A DNA stretch of 64,000 bases. Source: Pseudomonas marginalis (GTDB lineage Bacteria > Pseudomonadota > Gammaproteobacteria > Pseudomonadales > Pseudomonadaceae). Positions 35,656 through 44,307 of the stretch are shown in pieces (positions within the stretch are counted from its first letter, which is position 1; each line of letters starts with the position of its first letter). The DNA lies in the NCBI RefSeq assembly GCF_024169655.1, contig NZ_JALJWV010000001.1, positions 377,001 through 441,000 on the forward strand. The letters run 5' to 3'. A program made the translations under genes and the position numbers. The notes below the pieces were generated by a model. That model worked only from the letters and a program-made list of their open reading frames with translations. It searched no databases and was not told the DNA's origin.

Positions 35656-38595
35656 ATGAGCCTTCCAACGCTGGCCGAACTGCCGACCATTCTCTTGCCG
35701 TTCGCTGATCGGGCGGTGCAGTCATTTCGTGACGCAGTGGCCGCGCTGGACGACGATCATGGCCTTTGCGCGTGGACGCCGCAACGCTGGGCCGACTTCG
35801 CCCGCGTGTGCGCGGCCAGTGATTTCGTCATTGAACAGAGTGTTCGTGACCCTTTGATGTTGCTCGAATTGGTCGCCCGGGGCGAGCTGGACCGGGGCTT
35901 TGCGCCGGACGAGCTGTGCGGGCAAATCGCCGGCGCTGTGCAACAGGCTGAAACAGAAGATGAGCTGGGCCGCGTGCTGCGCCGCCAGCGCACGCGCCAG
36001 CAGGTGCGCATCATCTGGCGCGACCTGACCCGCCAGGCGGACCTGGTGCAAACCTGTCGCGACCTCTCCGACATGGCCGACGCCAGCATCGACCAGGCCT
36101 ACCAATGGCTGTACCAACGCCATTGCGCACAGTTCGGCACGCCGACCGGGGGCCGCAGCGGCGAGCCGCAGCAGATGGTGATCCTCGGCATGGGCAAGCT
36201 CGGTGCGGTGGAGCTGAACCTGTCATCCGATATCGACTTGATCTTCGCCTACCCCGAAGGCGGCGAGACGGTGGGCGTGAAGCGCGCCCTGGATAACCAG
36301 GAGTTTTTCATTCGCCTCGGTCAAAAATTGATCAAGGCCCTCGACCCGATGACCGTCGACGGTTTTGTCTTTCGTGTCGACATGCGCCTGCGGCCCTACG
36401 GCTCGGCCGGCGCGCTGGTGCTCAGCTTCAATGCGCTGGAACAGTATTACCAGGACCAGGGCCGCGATTGGGAACGTTACGCCATGATCAAGGCGCGCGT
36501 CGTGGCCGGCGATCAGGTGGCCGGTGCGCAGTTGCTCGATATGCTGCGACCGTTCGTCTACCGCCGCTATTTGGACTTCTCCGCTATCGAAGCGCTGCGC
36601 ACCATGAAGCAGCTGATCCAGCAGGAAGTGCGGCGCAAGGGCATGGCCGAAAACATCAAGCTCGGCTCGGGCGGCATCCGCGAAGTGGAATTTATCGCCC
36701 AGGCGTTCCAGCTGATCCATGGCGGGCGCGACCTCAGCCTGCAACAACGGCCGTTGCTCAAGGTGCTGGGCACCCTGGAAGGCCAGGGCTACCTACCACC
36801 GGCGGTGATCGCCGAGTTGCGCGATGGCTACGAATTCCTGCGTTACACCGAGCATGCGATCCAGGCGATTGCTGATCGCCAGACCCAGATGCTGCCGGAC
36901 AGCCCCGAAGACCAGGCGCGCATTGCCTTTATGCTCGGCTTTGCCGATTGGGCCGCGTTCCATGAGCGCCTGATGTACTGGCGTGGGCGGGTGGACTGGC
37001 ATTTCCGCCAGGTGATCGCTGATCCGGATGAAGAAGACGGCGAAGAAGGCGAATTGGTCGTCGGCGGGGAATGGTTGCCGTTATGGGAAGAGTCCCAGGA
37101 CGAAGACGCGGCCTGCCGCCAATTGACCGAAGGCGGTTTCACCGACGCGCCCAAAGCGCTCAAAGCCCTGGCCGGCCTGCGCGGGAGCCCGCAACTGCGC
37201 GCCATGCAGCGCCTCGGTCGCGAGCGCCTGGATGCGTTTATCCCGCGCCTGCTGGCTCAGGCCGTCGAGCACGCCAGCCCGGACCTGGTGCTGGAGCGCG
37301 TATTGCCGCTGGTGGAAGCCGTCGCCCGTCGCTCGGCCTATCTGGTGTTGCTCACGGAGAACCCCGACGCCCTGCGCCGCCTGCTGACCCTGTGCGCCGC
37401 CAGCCCGTGGATCGCCGAACAGATCACCCGCTTCCCGCTGTTGCTCGACGAATTGCTCAACGAGGGCCGCTTGTTCAAACCGCCGTTGGCGCCGGAACTC
37501 GCCGCCGAATTGCGCGAACGCCTCACGCGCATCCCCGAAGATGACCTTGAGCAGCAGATGGAAGCCCTGCGGCACTTCAAGCTGGCCCACCGCCTGCGGG
37601 TGGCCGCCTCGGAAATCGCCGGCAGCCTGCCGCTGATGAAAGTCAGCGACTACCTGACCTGGCTCGCCGAAGCCATCCTCGAACAAGTGCTGGCCCTGGC
37701 CTGGCGCCAGACCGTCGCTCGCCACGGCGCGCCGCAACGGCTGGACGGCACCGTGTGCGATCCTGGGTTCATCATTGTCGGTTATGGGAAAGTCGGCGGC
37801 ATCGAATTGGGGCATGGTTCGGACCTGGACCTGGTGTTTATCCACGACGGCGACCCGCAGGCCGAAACCGATGGCGCCAAGCCGATTGACGGCGCGCAGT
37901 TTTTTACGCGCCTGGGCCAGCGGATCATTCACTTGCTGACCACGCAGACCAACTCGGGGCAATTATATGAAGTGGATATGCGCCTGCGACCTTCGGGCGC
38001 ATCCGGTTTGCTGGTGAGCTCCCTCGGCGCCTTCGCGCGCTATCAGGAAAACGAGGCCTGGACCTGGGAGCATCAGGCGCTGATCCGCGCGCGGGTGCTG
38101 GTGGGCAGCCAGGATGTGGGCCGCGCCTTCGAGCAGGTGCGGGCCAAGGTGTTGGGCCGTGAGCGCGACCTGACGAAGCTGCGCCAGGAGGTCAGCGAGA
38201 TGCGCGCCAAGATGCGCGACAACCTGGGGACCCGGGCCACGGTGGCCGGTACCGGCGCCAATGCCTTCGAACCCACGGCGGTGTTCGACCTCAAGCAGGA
38301 CGCGGGAGGTATCGTCGATATTGAATTTATGGTGCAATACGCGGCTTTGGCGTGGTCTGCGCAACATCCATCGTTGCTGCGCTACACCGACAATATCCGC
38401 ATTCTGGAGGGCCTGGAGCAGGTCGGGCTGATGCCCGCCGCCGATGCCCATTTGCTGCGCGAGGTGTATAAAGCCTACCGTTCCGCGGCTCACCGCCAGG
38501 CCTTGCAGAAAGAGGCCGGTACGGTTGCCGGGGATCAGTTCGCCGACGAACGGCGCCAGGTGATGCGAATCTGGCAGGCCCTGGGGTTAAGCTGA
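35656..38595 (+). CDS. glnE: Glutamine synthetase adenylyltransferase/deadenylase
   Basis: 979 residues, full length. Two nucleotidyltransferase domains are visible: the N-terminal deadenylase with GMGKLGAVELNLSSDIDLIF (about 179) and the C-terminal adenylyltransferase with GYGKVGGIELGHGSDLDLVF (about 710), joined by a helical regulatory domain. It adds AMP to, or removes it from, glutamine synthetase, according to PII signalling and glutamine. It is divergent from aceE; ATG follows AAGGATAGACC. The promoter is probably within the AT-rich stretch 35500-35600 but I could not fix it. Confidence 0.97.
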   Translation: MSLPTLAELPTILLPFADRAVQSFRDAVAALDDDHGLCAWTPQRWADFARVCAASDFVIEQSVRDPLMLLELVARGELDRGFAPDELCGQIAGAVQQAETEDELGRVLRRQRTRQQVRIIWRDLTRQADLVQTCRDLSDMADASIDQAYQWLYQRHCAQFGTPTGGRSGEPQQMVILGMGKLGAVELNLSSDIDLIFAYPEGGETVGVKRALDNQEFFIRLGQKLIKALDPMTVDGFVFRVDMRLRPYGSAGALVLSFNALEQYYQDQGRDWERYAMIKARVVAGDQVAGAQLLDMLRPFVYRRYLDFSAIEALRTMKQLIQQEVRRKGMAENIKLGSGGIREVEFIAQAFQLIHGGRDLSLQQRPLLKVLGTLEGQGYLPPAVIAELRDGYEFLRYTEHAIQAIADRQTQMLPDSPEDQARIAFMLGFADWAAFHERLMYWRGRVDWHFRQVIADPDEEDGEEGELVVGGEWLPLWEESQDEDAACRQLTEGGFTDAPKALKALAGLRGSPQLRAMQRLGRERLDAFIPRLLAQAVEHASPDLVLERVLPLVEAVARRSAYLVLLTENPDALRRLLTLCAASPWIAEQITRFPLLLDELLNEGRLFKPPLAPELAAELRERLTRIPEDDLEQQMEALRHFKLAHRLRVAASEIAGSLPLMKVSDYLTWLAEAILEQVLALAWRQTVARHGAPQRLDGTVCDPGFIIVGYGKVGGIELGHGSDLDLVFIHDGDPQAETDGAKPIDGAQFFTRLGQRIIHLLTTQTNSGQLYEVDMRLRPSGASGLLVSSLGAFARYQENEAWTWEHQALIRARVLVGSQDVGRAFEQVRAKVLGRERDLTKLRQEVSEMRAKMRDNLGTRATVAGTGANAFEPTAVFDLKQDAGGIVDIEFMVQYAALAWSAQHPSLLRYTDNIRILEGLEQVGLMPAADAHLLREVYKAYRSAAHRQALQKEAGTVAGDQFADERRQVMRIWQALGLS

Positions 38596-38619
38596 CACTC
38601 GATTTAATGAGCGACGCCA

Positions 38620-38731
38620 ATCTAATGTGGAAACCGGCTTTATGTGAGAGCGAGCCTGCTCGCGGTGCAGGCGCTACGGTCTGTCTATCAGGCCGCGGTG
38701 ATGCTATCGCGAGCAAGCCCGCTCCCACACA
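38620..38731. repeat. Paired REP elements between glnE and waaF
   Basis: TGTGAGAGCGAGCCTGCTCGC and GCGAGCAAGCCCGCTCCCACA are inverted REP arms about 40 bases apart, the variant with the GCGAGC core. An additional partly matching AATGTGG lies at 38623. They occupy the gap after glnE. Confidence 0.7.
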
Positions 38732-38757
38732 ATGCACGCCCTACAGTAATCATCGAG

Positions 38758-38781
38758 GCGGGGAGGCGTAAGCCTCCCCGC
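38758..38781 (+). promoter_or_regulatory. Perfect 10-bp hairpin just before waaF
   Basis: GCGGGGAGGC-GTAA-GCCTCCCCGC ends 18 bases before the waaF start. The tetraloop GTAA is of the stable GNRA type. The sequence after it (ATCGTTTGTGG) is not a U-run, so it could be a Rho-independent terminator of poor quality, an attenuator or an mRNA-stabilising element at the head of the LPS core operon. Confidence 0.55.
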
Positions 38782-38799
38782 ATCGTTTGTGGAAACTAC

Positions 38800-39834
38800 A
38801 TGAATATTCTGATCGTTGGGCCCAGTTGGGTCGGTGACATGGTGATGGCGCAGACACTGTTCCAGTGCCTGAAACAACGTCATCCCGACTGCCAAATCGA
38901 CGTGCTCGCCCCTGAGTGGAGCCGGCCGATCCTTGAGCGCATGCCGCAAGTGCGCAAGGCCTTGAGCTTCCCGCTCGGCCATGGCGCCCTCGAACTGGCG
39001 ACCCGCCGTCGCATCGGCAAGTCCCTGGCCGGCCAGTACGACCAGGCGATCCTGTTGCCCAACTCGATGAAATCGGCGCTGGTGCCGTTTTTCGCCGGCA
39101 TTCCCAAACGCACCGGTTGGCGCGGCGAGTTTCGCTACGGCTTGCTCAACGACGTGCGCAAGCTCGACAAGGCGCGCTACCCGCTGATGATCGAACGCTT
39201 CATGGCCCTGGCCTACGCGCCGGGTGCCGAGTTGCCGACGCCGTACCCGCGCCCGAGCCTGCAGATCGACCCGATCTCCCGCGACGCGGCCCTGGCCAAG
39301 TTCGGCCTGGCCCTCGACCGCCCGGTGCTCGCGCTGTGCCCCGGCGCCGAGTTTGGCGAGTCCAAGCGCTGGCCGTCGGAACATTACGCCAAAGTCGCGG
39401 AGATGAAGATCCGCGAAGGCTGGCAGGTGTGGCTGTTCGGCTCGAAAAACGATCATGCGGTGGGTGAAGACATTCGCCAGCGCCTGATCCCCGGCCTGCG
39501 CGAAGAGGCGGTGAACCTCAGTGGCGACACCTCGCTGGCCGAGGCCATCGACTTGCTGTCCTGCGCGGATGCGGTGGTGTCCAACGACTCCGGGCTGATG
39601 CACGTCGCGGCGGCGTTGAACCGCCCGCTGGTCGCGGTGTACGGCTCGACTTCCCCAGGGTTTACGCCGCCGTTGGCCGACAAGGTCGAAGTGGTGCGCC
39701 TGGGCCTGGATTGCAGCCCGTGTTTTGACCGCACCTGCCGTTTCGGCCACTACAACTGCCTGCGCCAGTTGCTGCCGCAACCGGTCAGCGATGCCTTGCA
39801 GCGGTTGCAGGGCACTGTGGTCGAGGTTCACTGA
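38800..39834 (+). CDS. waaF: LPS ADP-heptose:heptosyltransferase II
   Basis: 344 residues, GT9 family. MNILIVGPSWVGDMVMAQTL opens the fold; CPGAEFGESKRWP and SNDSGLMHVAAAL are donor-site motifs. It adds the second heptose to the inner core. It is the first gene of an operon of seven core genes, with waaC starting one base after its stop. The start at 38800 gives the family N-terminus; an upstream start at 38644 would lie in REP sequence. Confidence 0.96.
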   Translation: MNILIVGPSWVGDMVMAQTLFQCLKQRHPDCQIDVLAPEWSRPILERMPQVRKALSFPLGHGALELATRRRIGKSLAGQYDQAILLPNSMKSALVPFFAGIPKRTGWRGEFRYGLLNDVRKLDKARYPLMIERFMALAYAPGAELPTPYPRPSLQIDPISRDAALAKFGLALDRPVLALCPGAEFGESKRWPSEHYAKVAEMKIREGWQVWLFGSKNDHAVGEDIRQRLIPGLREEAVNLSGDTSLAEAIDLLSCADAVVSNDSGLMHVAAALNRPLVAVYGSTSPGFTPPLADKVEVVRLGLDCSPCFDRTCRFGHYNCLRQLLPQPVSDALQRLQGTVVEVH

Positions 39835-39835
39835 G

Positions 39836-40897
39836 TTGCGGGTACTGGTAATCAAGACCTCATCCCTGGGCGACGTGATCCATGCGTTGCCGGCACTCAC
39901 CGATGCAGCGCGGGCGATCCCGGGCATTCGGTTCGACTGGGTGGTGGAAGAAGGCTTTGCCGAGATCCCCACCTGGCACCCGGCGGTGGACAAGGTGATC
40001 CCGGTGGCGATACGCCGCTGGCGCAAAAACCTCTGGCAAACCTTCAAAAGTGGCGAATGGCGGCGCTTCAAGCAACGTATCCAGTCGACCAAATACGACC
40101 TGGTAATCGACGCCCAAGGCCTGCTGAAAAGTGCCTGGCTGACCCGCTACGTGCGAGCCCCGGTGGCCGGTTTCGACAAGAACTCCGCCCGTGAGCCGAT
40201 CGCGGCGCATTTTTATTCACGGCGCCTGGCCGTAGCCCGTGGGCAGCACGCGGTGGAGCGTTTGCGTCAACTGTTCGCCGTGGCCCTCGGTTATGACTTG
40301 CCCAAGGCCTTGGGCGACTACGGCCTGAGTGTCGACAAGCTGCTCGGCCTGCCGCCGAAAAAACCCTTTGTGTTGTTGTTGCACGGCACCACCTGGGACA
40401 CCAAGCACTGGCCCGAAGCCTACTGGCGCGAGCTGGCAGAGCGCATGGGCCGCCTGGGCGTGGACGTGAAGTTGCCGTGGGGCAATGCCGCCGAAAAGGC
40501 CCGCGCCGAACGCCTGGCCCACGGCCTGGACAATGCCGAGGTGCTGCCCAAATTGAACCTGGCCGGCGTCGCCCGTGTTCTGGCTGGCGCCCGCGCCTGT
40601 GTCGCGGTAGACACCGGCCTCGGTCACCTGGCCGCAGCCTTGGACGTGCCGACCATTTCCCTGTTCGGCCCCACCAACCCAGGCCTGACCGGCGCCTATG
40701 GCAAGAGCCAGATTCACCTGGCCAGCGACTTCCCATGTGCGCCCTGCCTGCAAAAGCAGTGTACTTATCAACCCACGGCCGACGATCTGCGTCGGTTCGA
40801 CCTCAAGCGCGAATCGCCCCTGTGCTTCACGCGGCTGAACCCCGAGCGTGTGGCGAGCCGGCTGAGCACGTTGTTACTGGCCGAGGAGATGCACTGA
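39836..40897 (+). CDS. waaC: LPS ADP-heptose:heptosyltransferase I
   Basis: 353 residues, GT9 family. It begins (M)RVLVIKTSSLGDVIHALPAL, with a TTG start at 39836 one base after the waaF stop and GAGG upstream within waaF. HGTTWDTKHWP and DTGLGHLAAALDVP are the donor-binding motifs. It adds the first heptose to Kdo. TTG is the only start that gives the conserved N-terminus; no ATG or GTG is near. The stop overlaps the waaG start by one base (TGATG). Confidence 0.95.
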   Translation: MRVLVIKTSSLGDVIHALPALTDAARAIPGIRFDWVVEEGFAEIPTWHPAVDKVIPVAIRRWRKNLWQTFKSGEWRRFKQRIQSTKYDLVIDAQGLLKSAWLTRYVRAPVAGFDKNSAREPIAAHFYSRRLAVARGQHAVERLRQLFAVALGYDLPKALGDYGLSVDKLLGLPPKKPFVLLLHGTTWDTKHWPEAYWRELAERMGRLGVDVKLPWGNAAEKARAERLAHGLDNAEVLPKLNLAGVARVLAGARACVAVDTGLGHLAAALDVPTISLFGPTNPGLTGAYGKSQIHLASDFPCAPCLQKQCTYQPTADDLRRFDLKRESPLCFTRLNPERVASRLSTLLLAEEMH

Positions 40898-42021
40898 TGC
40901 AACTGGCGTTTGTTCTGTACAAGTATTTCCCGTTCGGTGGCTTGCAGCGCGACTTCATGCGTATCGCCCTGGAGTGCCAGCAGCGCGGTCATCAGATCCG
41001 TGTCTACACCCTGATCTGGGAGGGCGATGTGCCGCCCGGCTTCGAAGTGCTGGTGGCGCCGGTCAAGGCGCTGTTCAACCATCGCCGCAACGAAAAACTC
41101 TACGCCTGGATTCAGGCCGACCTGGCCAAGCGCCCGGTGGATCGCGTGGTCGGCTTCAATAAAATGCCCGGGCTGGACCTGTACTTCGCCGCCGACGGCG
41201 TGTTTGAAGACAAGGCGCAAACCCTGCGCAACCCGATGTACCGCTGGTTCGGCCGCTACAAGCACTTTGCCGAGTACGAGCGCGCCGTCTTCGAACAGAG
41301 CGCCAAGACCCAGATCATGGTGCTCTCGGCCCATCAGCAGGAGTTGTTCACGCGCTACTACGGCACCCAGGCGCAACGCTTTCATTTGCTGCCGCCGGGC
41401 ATCGCCCGTGACCGTCGCGCGCCGCCCGATGCCGCGCAGATTCGCGCGCAGTTTCGCGGTGAGTTCGGCCTGGCCGAGGATGATTTGCTGCTGGTGCAGA
41501 TCGGTTCCGGCTTCAAGACCAAGGGCGTCGACCGCAGCCTCAAGGCCGTGGCCGCATTGCCGTCGGCGCTGAAGAAACGTACCCGGCTATTTGTAATCGG
41601 TCAGGACGACCCCAAAGTATTCCAGTTGCAGAGCGCCGCACTGGGCCTGGGTGAGCAGGTGCATTTCTTCAAGGGGCGCAGCGATATTCCGCGCTTTCTG
41701 TTGGGGGCCGACCTGTTGATCCACCCGGCCTACAACGAAGCCGCCGGCATGGTGCTGATCGAGGCGGTCGTCGCGGGCCTGCCGGTGCTGGTGAGCAAGG
41801 TCTGCGGTTACGCCTTCTATATCGACAAGGCCGGCAATGGCCGGGTGTTGGACGAACCGTTCGAACAGGCTCAGCTCAATCAATACCTGGTCGATATGCT
41901 CGACGATCCACAAGCGCGCGCGACCATGAGTCGCAATGGTCTGGCCTTCGCCGAGACGGCCGACCTCTATAGCATGCCGCAGTACGCTGCGGACCTGATT
42001 CTGGCGGAGCCGAACCGATGA
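40897..42021 (+). CDS. waaG: LPS core glycosyltransferase WaaG
   Basis: 374 residues, GT4 family. MQLAFVLYKYFPFGGLQRDF carries the GG loop of the acceptor domain; EAAGMVLIEAVVAGLPVLVS is the EX7E donor motif. In P. aeruginosa WaaG puts the first outer-core sugar (GalN) on HepII; in E. coli the enzyme adds glucose, so the sugar here is not certain. ATG overlaps the waaC stop and the gene overlaps waaP by four bases. Confidence 0.93.
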   Translation: MQLAFVLYKYFPFGGLQRDFMRIALECQQRGHQIRVYTLIWEGDVPPGFEVLVAPVKALFNHRRNEKLYAWIQADLAKRPVDRVVGFNKMPGLDLYFAADGVFEDKAQTLRNPMYRWFGRYKHFAEYERAVFEQSAKTQIMVLSAHQQELFTRYYGTQAQRFHLLPPGIARDRRAPPDAAQIRAQFRGEFGLAEDDLLLVQIGSGFKTKGVDRSLKAVAALPSALKKRTRLFVIGQDDPKVFQLQSAALGLGEQVHFFKGRSDIPRFLLGADLLIHPAYNEAAGMVLIEAVVAGLPVLVSKVCGYAFYIDKAGNGRVLDEPFEQAQLNQYLVDMLDDPQARATMSRNGLAFAETADLYSMPQYAADLILAEPNR

Positions 42022-42824
42022 AGTTGATGCTTGCCGAACCGTTCAAGACCCTCTGGGCCGGACGCGATGCGTTCGCTGAAGTCGAGAAACTGGACGGCCT
42101 GGTGTACCGCGAACTGGACGCCCGTCGAACCTTGCGCACTGAGGTCGAGGGGCGCGGTTATTTCGTGAAGATCCACCGAGGTATCGGCTGGGCCGAAATC
42201 CTCAAGAACCTGATCACCGCGAAGTTGCCGGTATTGGGCGCCGGCCAGGAATGGCTGGCGATCCAGCGCTTGCAGCACGTCGGCGTGCCGACCATGACCG
42301 CCGTGGCCTATGGCGAAAAGGGCAGCAACCCGGCCGATCAGCATTCGTTTATCGTCACCGAGGAGCTGGCGCCTACCGTCAGCCTCGAAGACCTGAGCAT
42401 GGACTGGCTCAAGCAACCGCCATCGCCGGTCATCAAGCACGCGCTGATCGCCGAAGTGGCGCGCATGACCGGTATGATGCACCGCGCCGGGGTCAACCAT
42501 CGCGACTGCTACATCTGCCATTTCCTGCTGCACACAGACAAGCCGCTGGTGGCCGACGACTTCAAGTTGTCGGTGATCGATCTGCACCGTGCGCAGGTAC
42601 GCTCGAAGATCCCGTTGCGCTGGCGCAACAAGGACCTGGCGGCGCTGTATTTCTCGGCGCTGGATATCGGCCTGACCCGGGGCGACAAACTGCGCTTTCT
42701 CAAGGGCTACTTTCAACAGCCGTTGCGCCAGATTCTTGCCGAAGAGGCCGCGCTGCTGCAGTGGCTGGAGCGCAAGGCAGCCAAGCTCTACGCACGCAAA
42801 CAACGTTACGGGGATGCGCTCTGA
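42018..42824 (+). CDS. waaP: LPS core heptose(I) kinase WaaP
   Basis: 268 residues, a protein-kinase-like fold. The ATP-binding Lys is K51 (YFVKIHRG), the catalytic loop reads NHRDCYICHF with Asp163, and SVIDLHRAQ supplies the metal-binding Asp. It phosphorylates HepI of the inner core; in P. aeruginosa the enzyme is essential and also has Tyr kinase activity. Start overlaps the waaG stop (ATGA) and its stop overlaps wapP (TGATG). Confidence 0.95.
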   Translation: MKLMLAEPFKTLWAGRDAFAEVEKLDGLVYRELDARRTLRTEVEGRGYFVKIHRGIGWAEILKNLITAKLPVLGAGQEWLAIQRLQHVGVPTMTAVAYGEKGSNPADQHSFIVTEELAPTVSLEDLSMDWLKQPPSPVIKHALIAEVARMTGMMHRAGVNHRDCYICHFLLHTDKPLVADDFKLSVIDLHRAQVRSKIPLRWRNKDLAALYFSALDIGLTRGDKLRFLKGYFQQPLRQILAEEAALLQWLERKAAKLYARKQRYGDAL

Positions 42825-43558
42825 TGGCGGGTTGGAACCTGGAGCCCGCATACGCTGCCCTGGCGGATGATTTTGGCAGCCTTGAAGCCGTGTTCGCCCT
42901 GCAAGGCGAGCGGCTGACCCGCGACCCGCTGTCGGAAGTGATCCGGGTGGAGCGCGGCGGGGTCAATTATTACGTGAAGCGCTATGTCGGTGCCGGCAAG
43001 GGCCTGCGCCGCTACCTGGGCAGGCCGCGGGTGAAGTCCGAATGGCAGAACCTCAAGCGTTTCGCCAAGTGGGGCATTCCCACCGCCGACGTGGTCGCCT
43101 GGGGCCTGGAGCGCAATGGCCTGGCGTATGCCCGGGGTGCACTGATCACCCGTGAGTTGCCCAAGACCCAGGACATGTCGGTGCTGGCCGAGCGCAACGA
43201 TGTGCGCCTCAAAGACCCCAGGTGGGTCGATGCGGTCAGCCGCCAGCTCGCCGAATACACGCGCATCATGCACGATCATCACTTTACCCATAACGACTTG
43301 AAGTGGCGCAACCTGCTGATCGACGACCAGCGCACCCTGTACCTGATCGATTGCCCCAACGGCGACTTCTGGCGCGGGTTCTGGCTCAAATACCGCATCA
43401 CCAAAGACCTGGCCTGCCTGGACAAGGTGGCCAAGTATCACCTGTCGGCCACCCAGCGCCTGCGCTTCTACCTGCAATACCGCGATCGCACGCACCTGAG
43501 TGCGTCGGACAAACAGCGAATTCGCCATGTGGTGAAGTTTTTCGAGGGACGCGAATGA
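42824..43558 (+). CDS. wapP: LPS core kinase of the WaaP/InaA family (WapP-like)
   Basis: 244 residues. Kinase features: Lys52 (YYVKRYVG), catalytic loop THNDLKWRNLL with Asp158 and Asn163, and LYLIDCPNGD for the metal-binding Asp. All catalytic residues are in place, so it should phosphorylate a core heptose (HepII in P. aeruginosa WapP). Fully embedded in the core operon with one-base and four-base overlaps on its two sides. Confidence 0.88.
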   Translation: MAGWNLEPAYAALADDFGSLEAVFALQGERLTRDPLSEVIRVERGGVNYYVKRYVGAGKGLRRYLGRPRVKSEWQNLKRFAKWGIPTADVVAWGLERNGLAYARGALITRELPKTQDMSVLAERNDVRLKDPRWVDAVSRQLAEYTRIMHDHHFTHNDLKWRNLLIDDQRTLYLIDCPNGDFWRGFWLKYRITKDLACLDKVAKYHLSATQRLRFYLQYRDRTHLSASDKQRIRHVVKFFEGRE

Positions 43559-44307
43559 GTGATTTCCTGGCGGCCGAAGACCGCGCTCTGCTGGAGCGCA
43601 ACGGTCTGGCCAGTTTCGACGCCCTGTGGGCCAAGCAACTGGACGCGGTGGACGAGCCGAACACCAGCCGTGGCGGCTGGAGCAGCGTGTTTCGCCTGGA
43701 ACTCGACGGCCACGGTTATTACCTCAAGCGCCAGAGCAACTACCTCACGCGCAGCTTGCACCGGCCGTTTGGCGAACCGAGTTTTTCCCGCGAGTTTCGC
43801 AACATCAGCCGTTATCGCACGCTGGGTATCCCGGCATTGCAGGCGGCGTTCTACGGTGAGCGCAAAGTCGCTGGCGAGCACCGCGCAATGCTGTTGACCC
43901 GTGCCCTGGACGGCTGGAATGACCTGGACTCGTTGCTCGAGCAGTGGTCGCAACTGAGCGACGTCCAGCATCGTGCGATCCTGCTGGCCTGCGGCCAATT
44001 GGCGCGCCGTCTGCACGGCGTGGGTCAGGTCCACGGGTGTTTTTACCCCAAGCATATTTTCCTGCAGGCCACCGGCGACGGTTATGCCGCGCAGTTGATC
44101 GACCTGGAGAAAACCCGTCCGCTGCTGTTTGGCTGGCGTGACCGGGTCAAGGACCTTGAGCCGCTGTTGCGCCGTGCGCCGCAGTGGTCGGATGCGCAAA
44201 TTCGTCACCTGCTGGCGGCGTATCTGGAGCAACCTGAAGACAGCCCACTGGTCGCCACCTGGCAGCAGCGCCTGACCGCCCGCCGCAGCCATAAGGAGAA
44301 CCGCTGA
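43555..44307 (+). CDS. wapQ: InaA-family kinase homologue without the catalytic Asp (WapQ-like)
   Basis: 250 residues. The fold is kept, with Lys58 (YYLKRQSN) and the DFG-position Asp183 (QLIDLEKTR), but the catalytic loop reads VHGCFYPKHIF: Cys162 stands where Asp is required and His167 where Asn normally binds metal. On sequence it may be a pseudokinase, a partner for its active neighbours, or use an altered mechanism. It is the sixth gene of the core operon. The symbol follows the P. aeruginosa gene order and is less certain. Confidence 0.75.
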   Translation: MSDFLAAEDRALLERNGLASFDALWAKQLDAVDEPNTSRGGWSSVFRLELDGHGYYLKRQSNYLTRSLHRPFGEPSFSREFRNISRYRTLGIPALQAAFYGERKVAGEHRAMLLTRALDGWNDLDSLLEQWSQLSDVQHRAILLACGQLARRLHGVGQVHGCFYPKHIFLQATGDGYAAQLIDLEKTRPLLFGWRDRVKDLEPLLRRAPQWSDAQIRHLLAAYLEQPEDSPLVATWQQRLTARRSHKENR

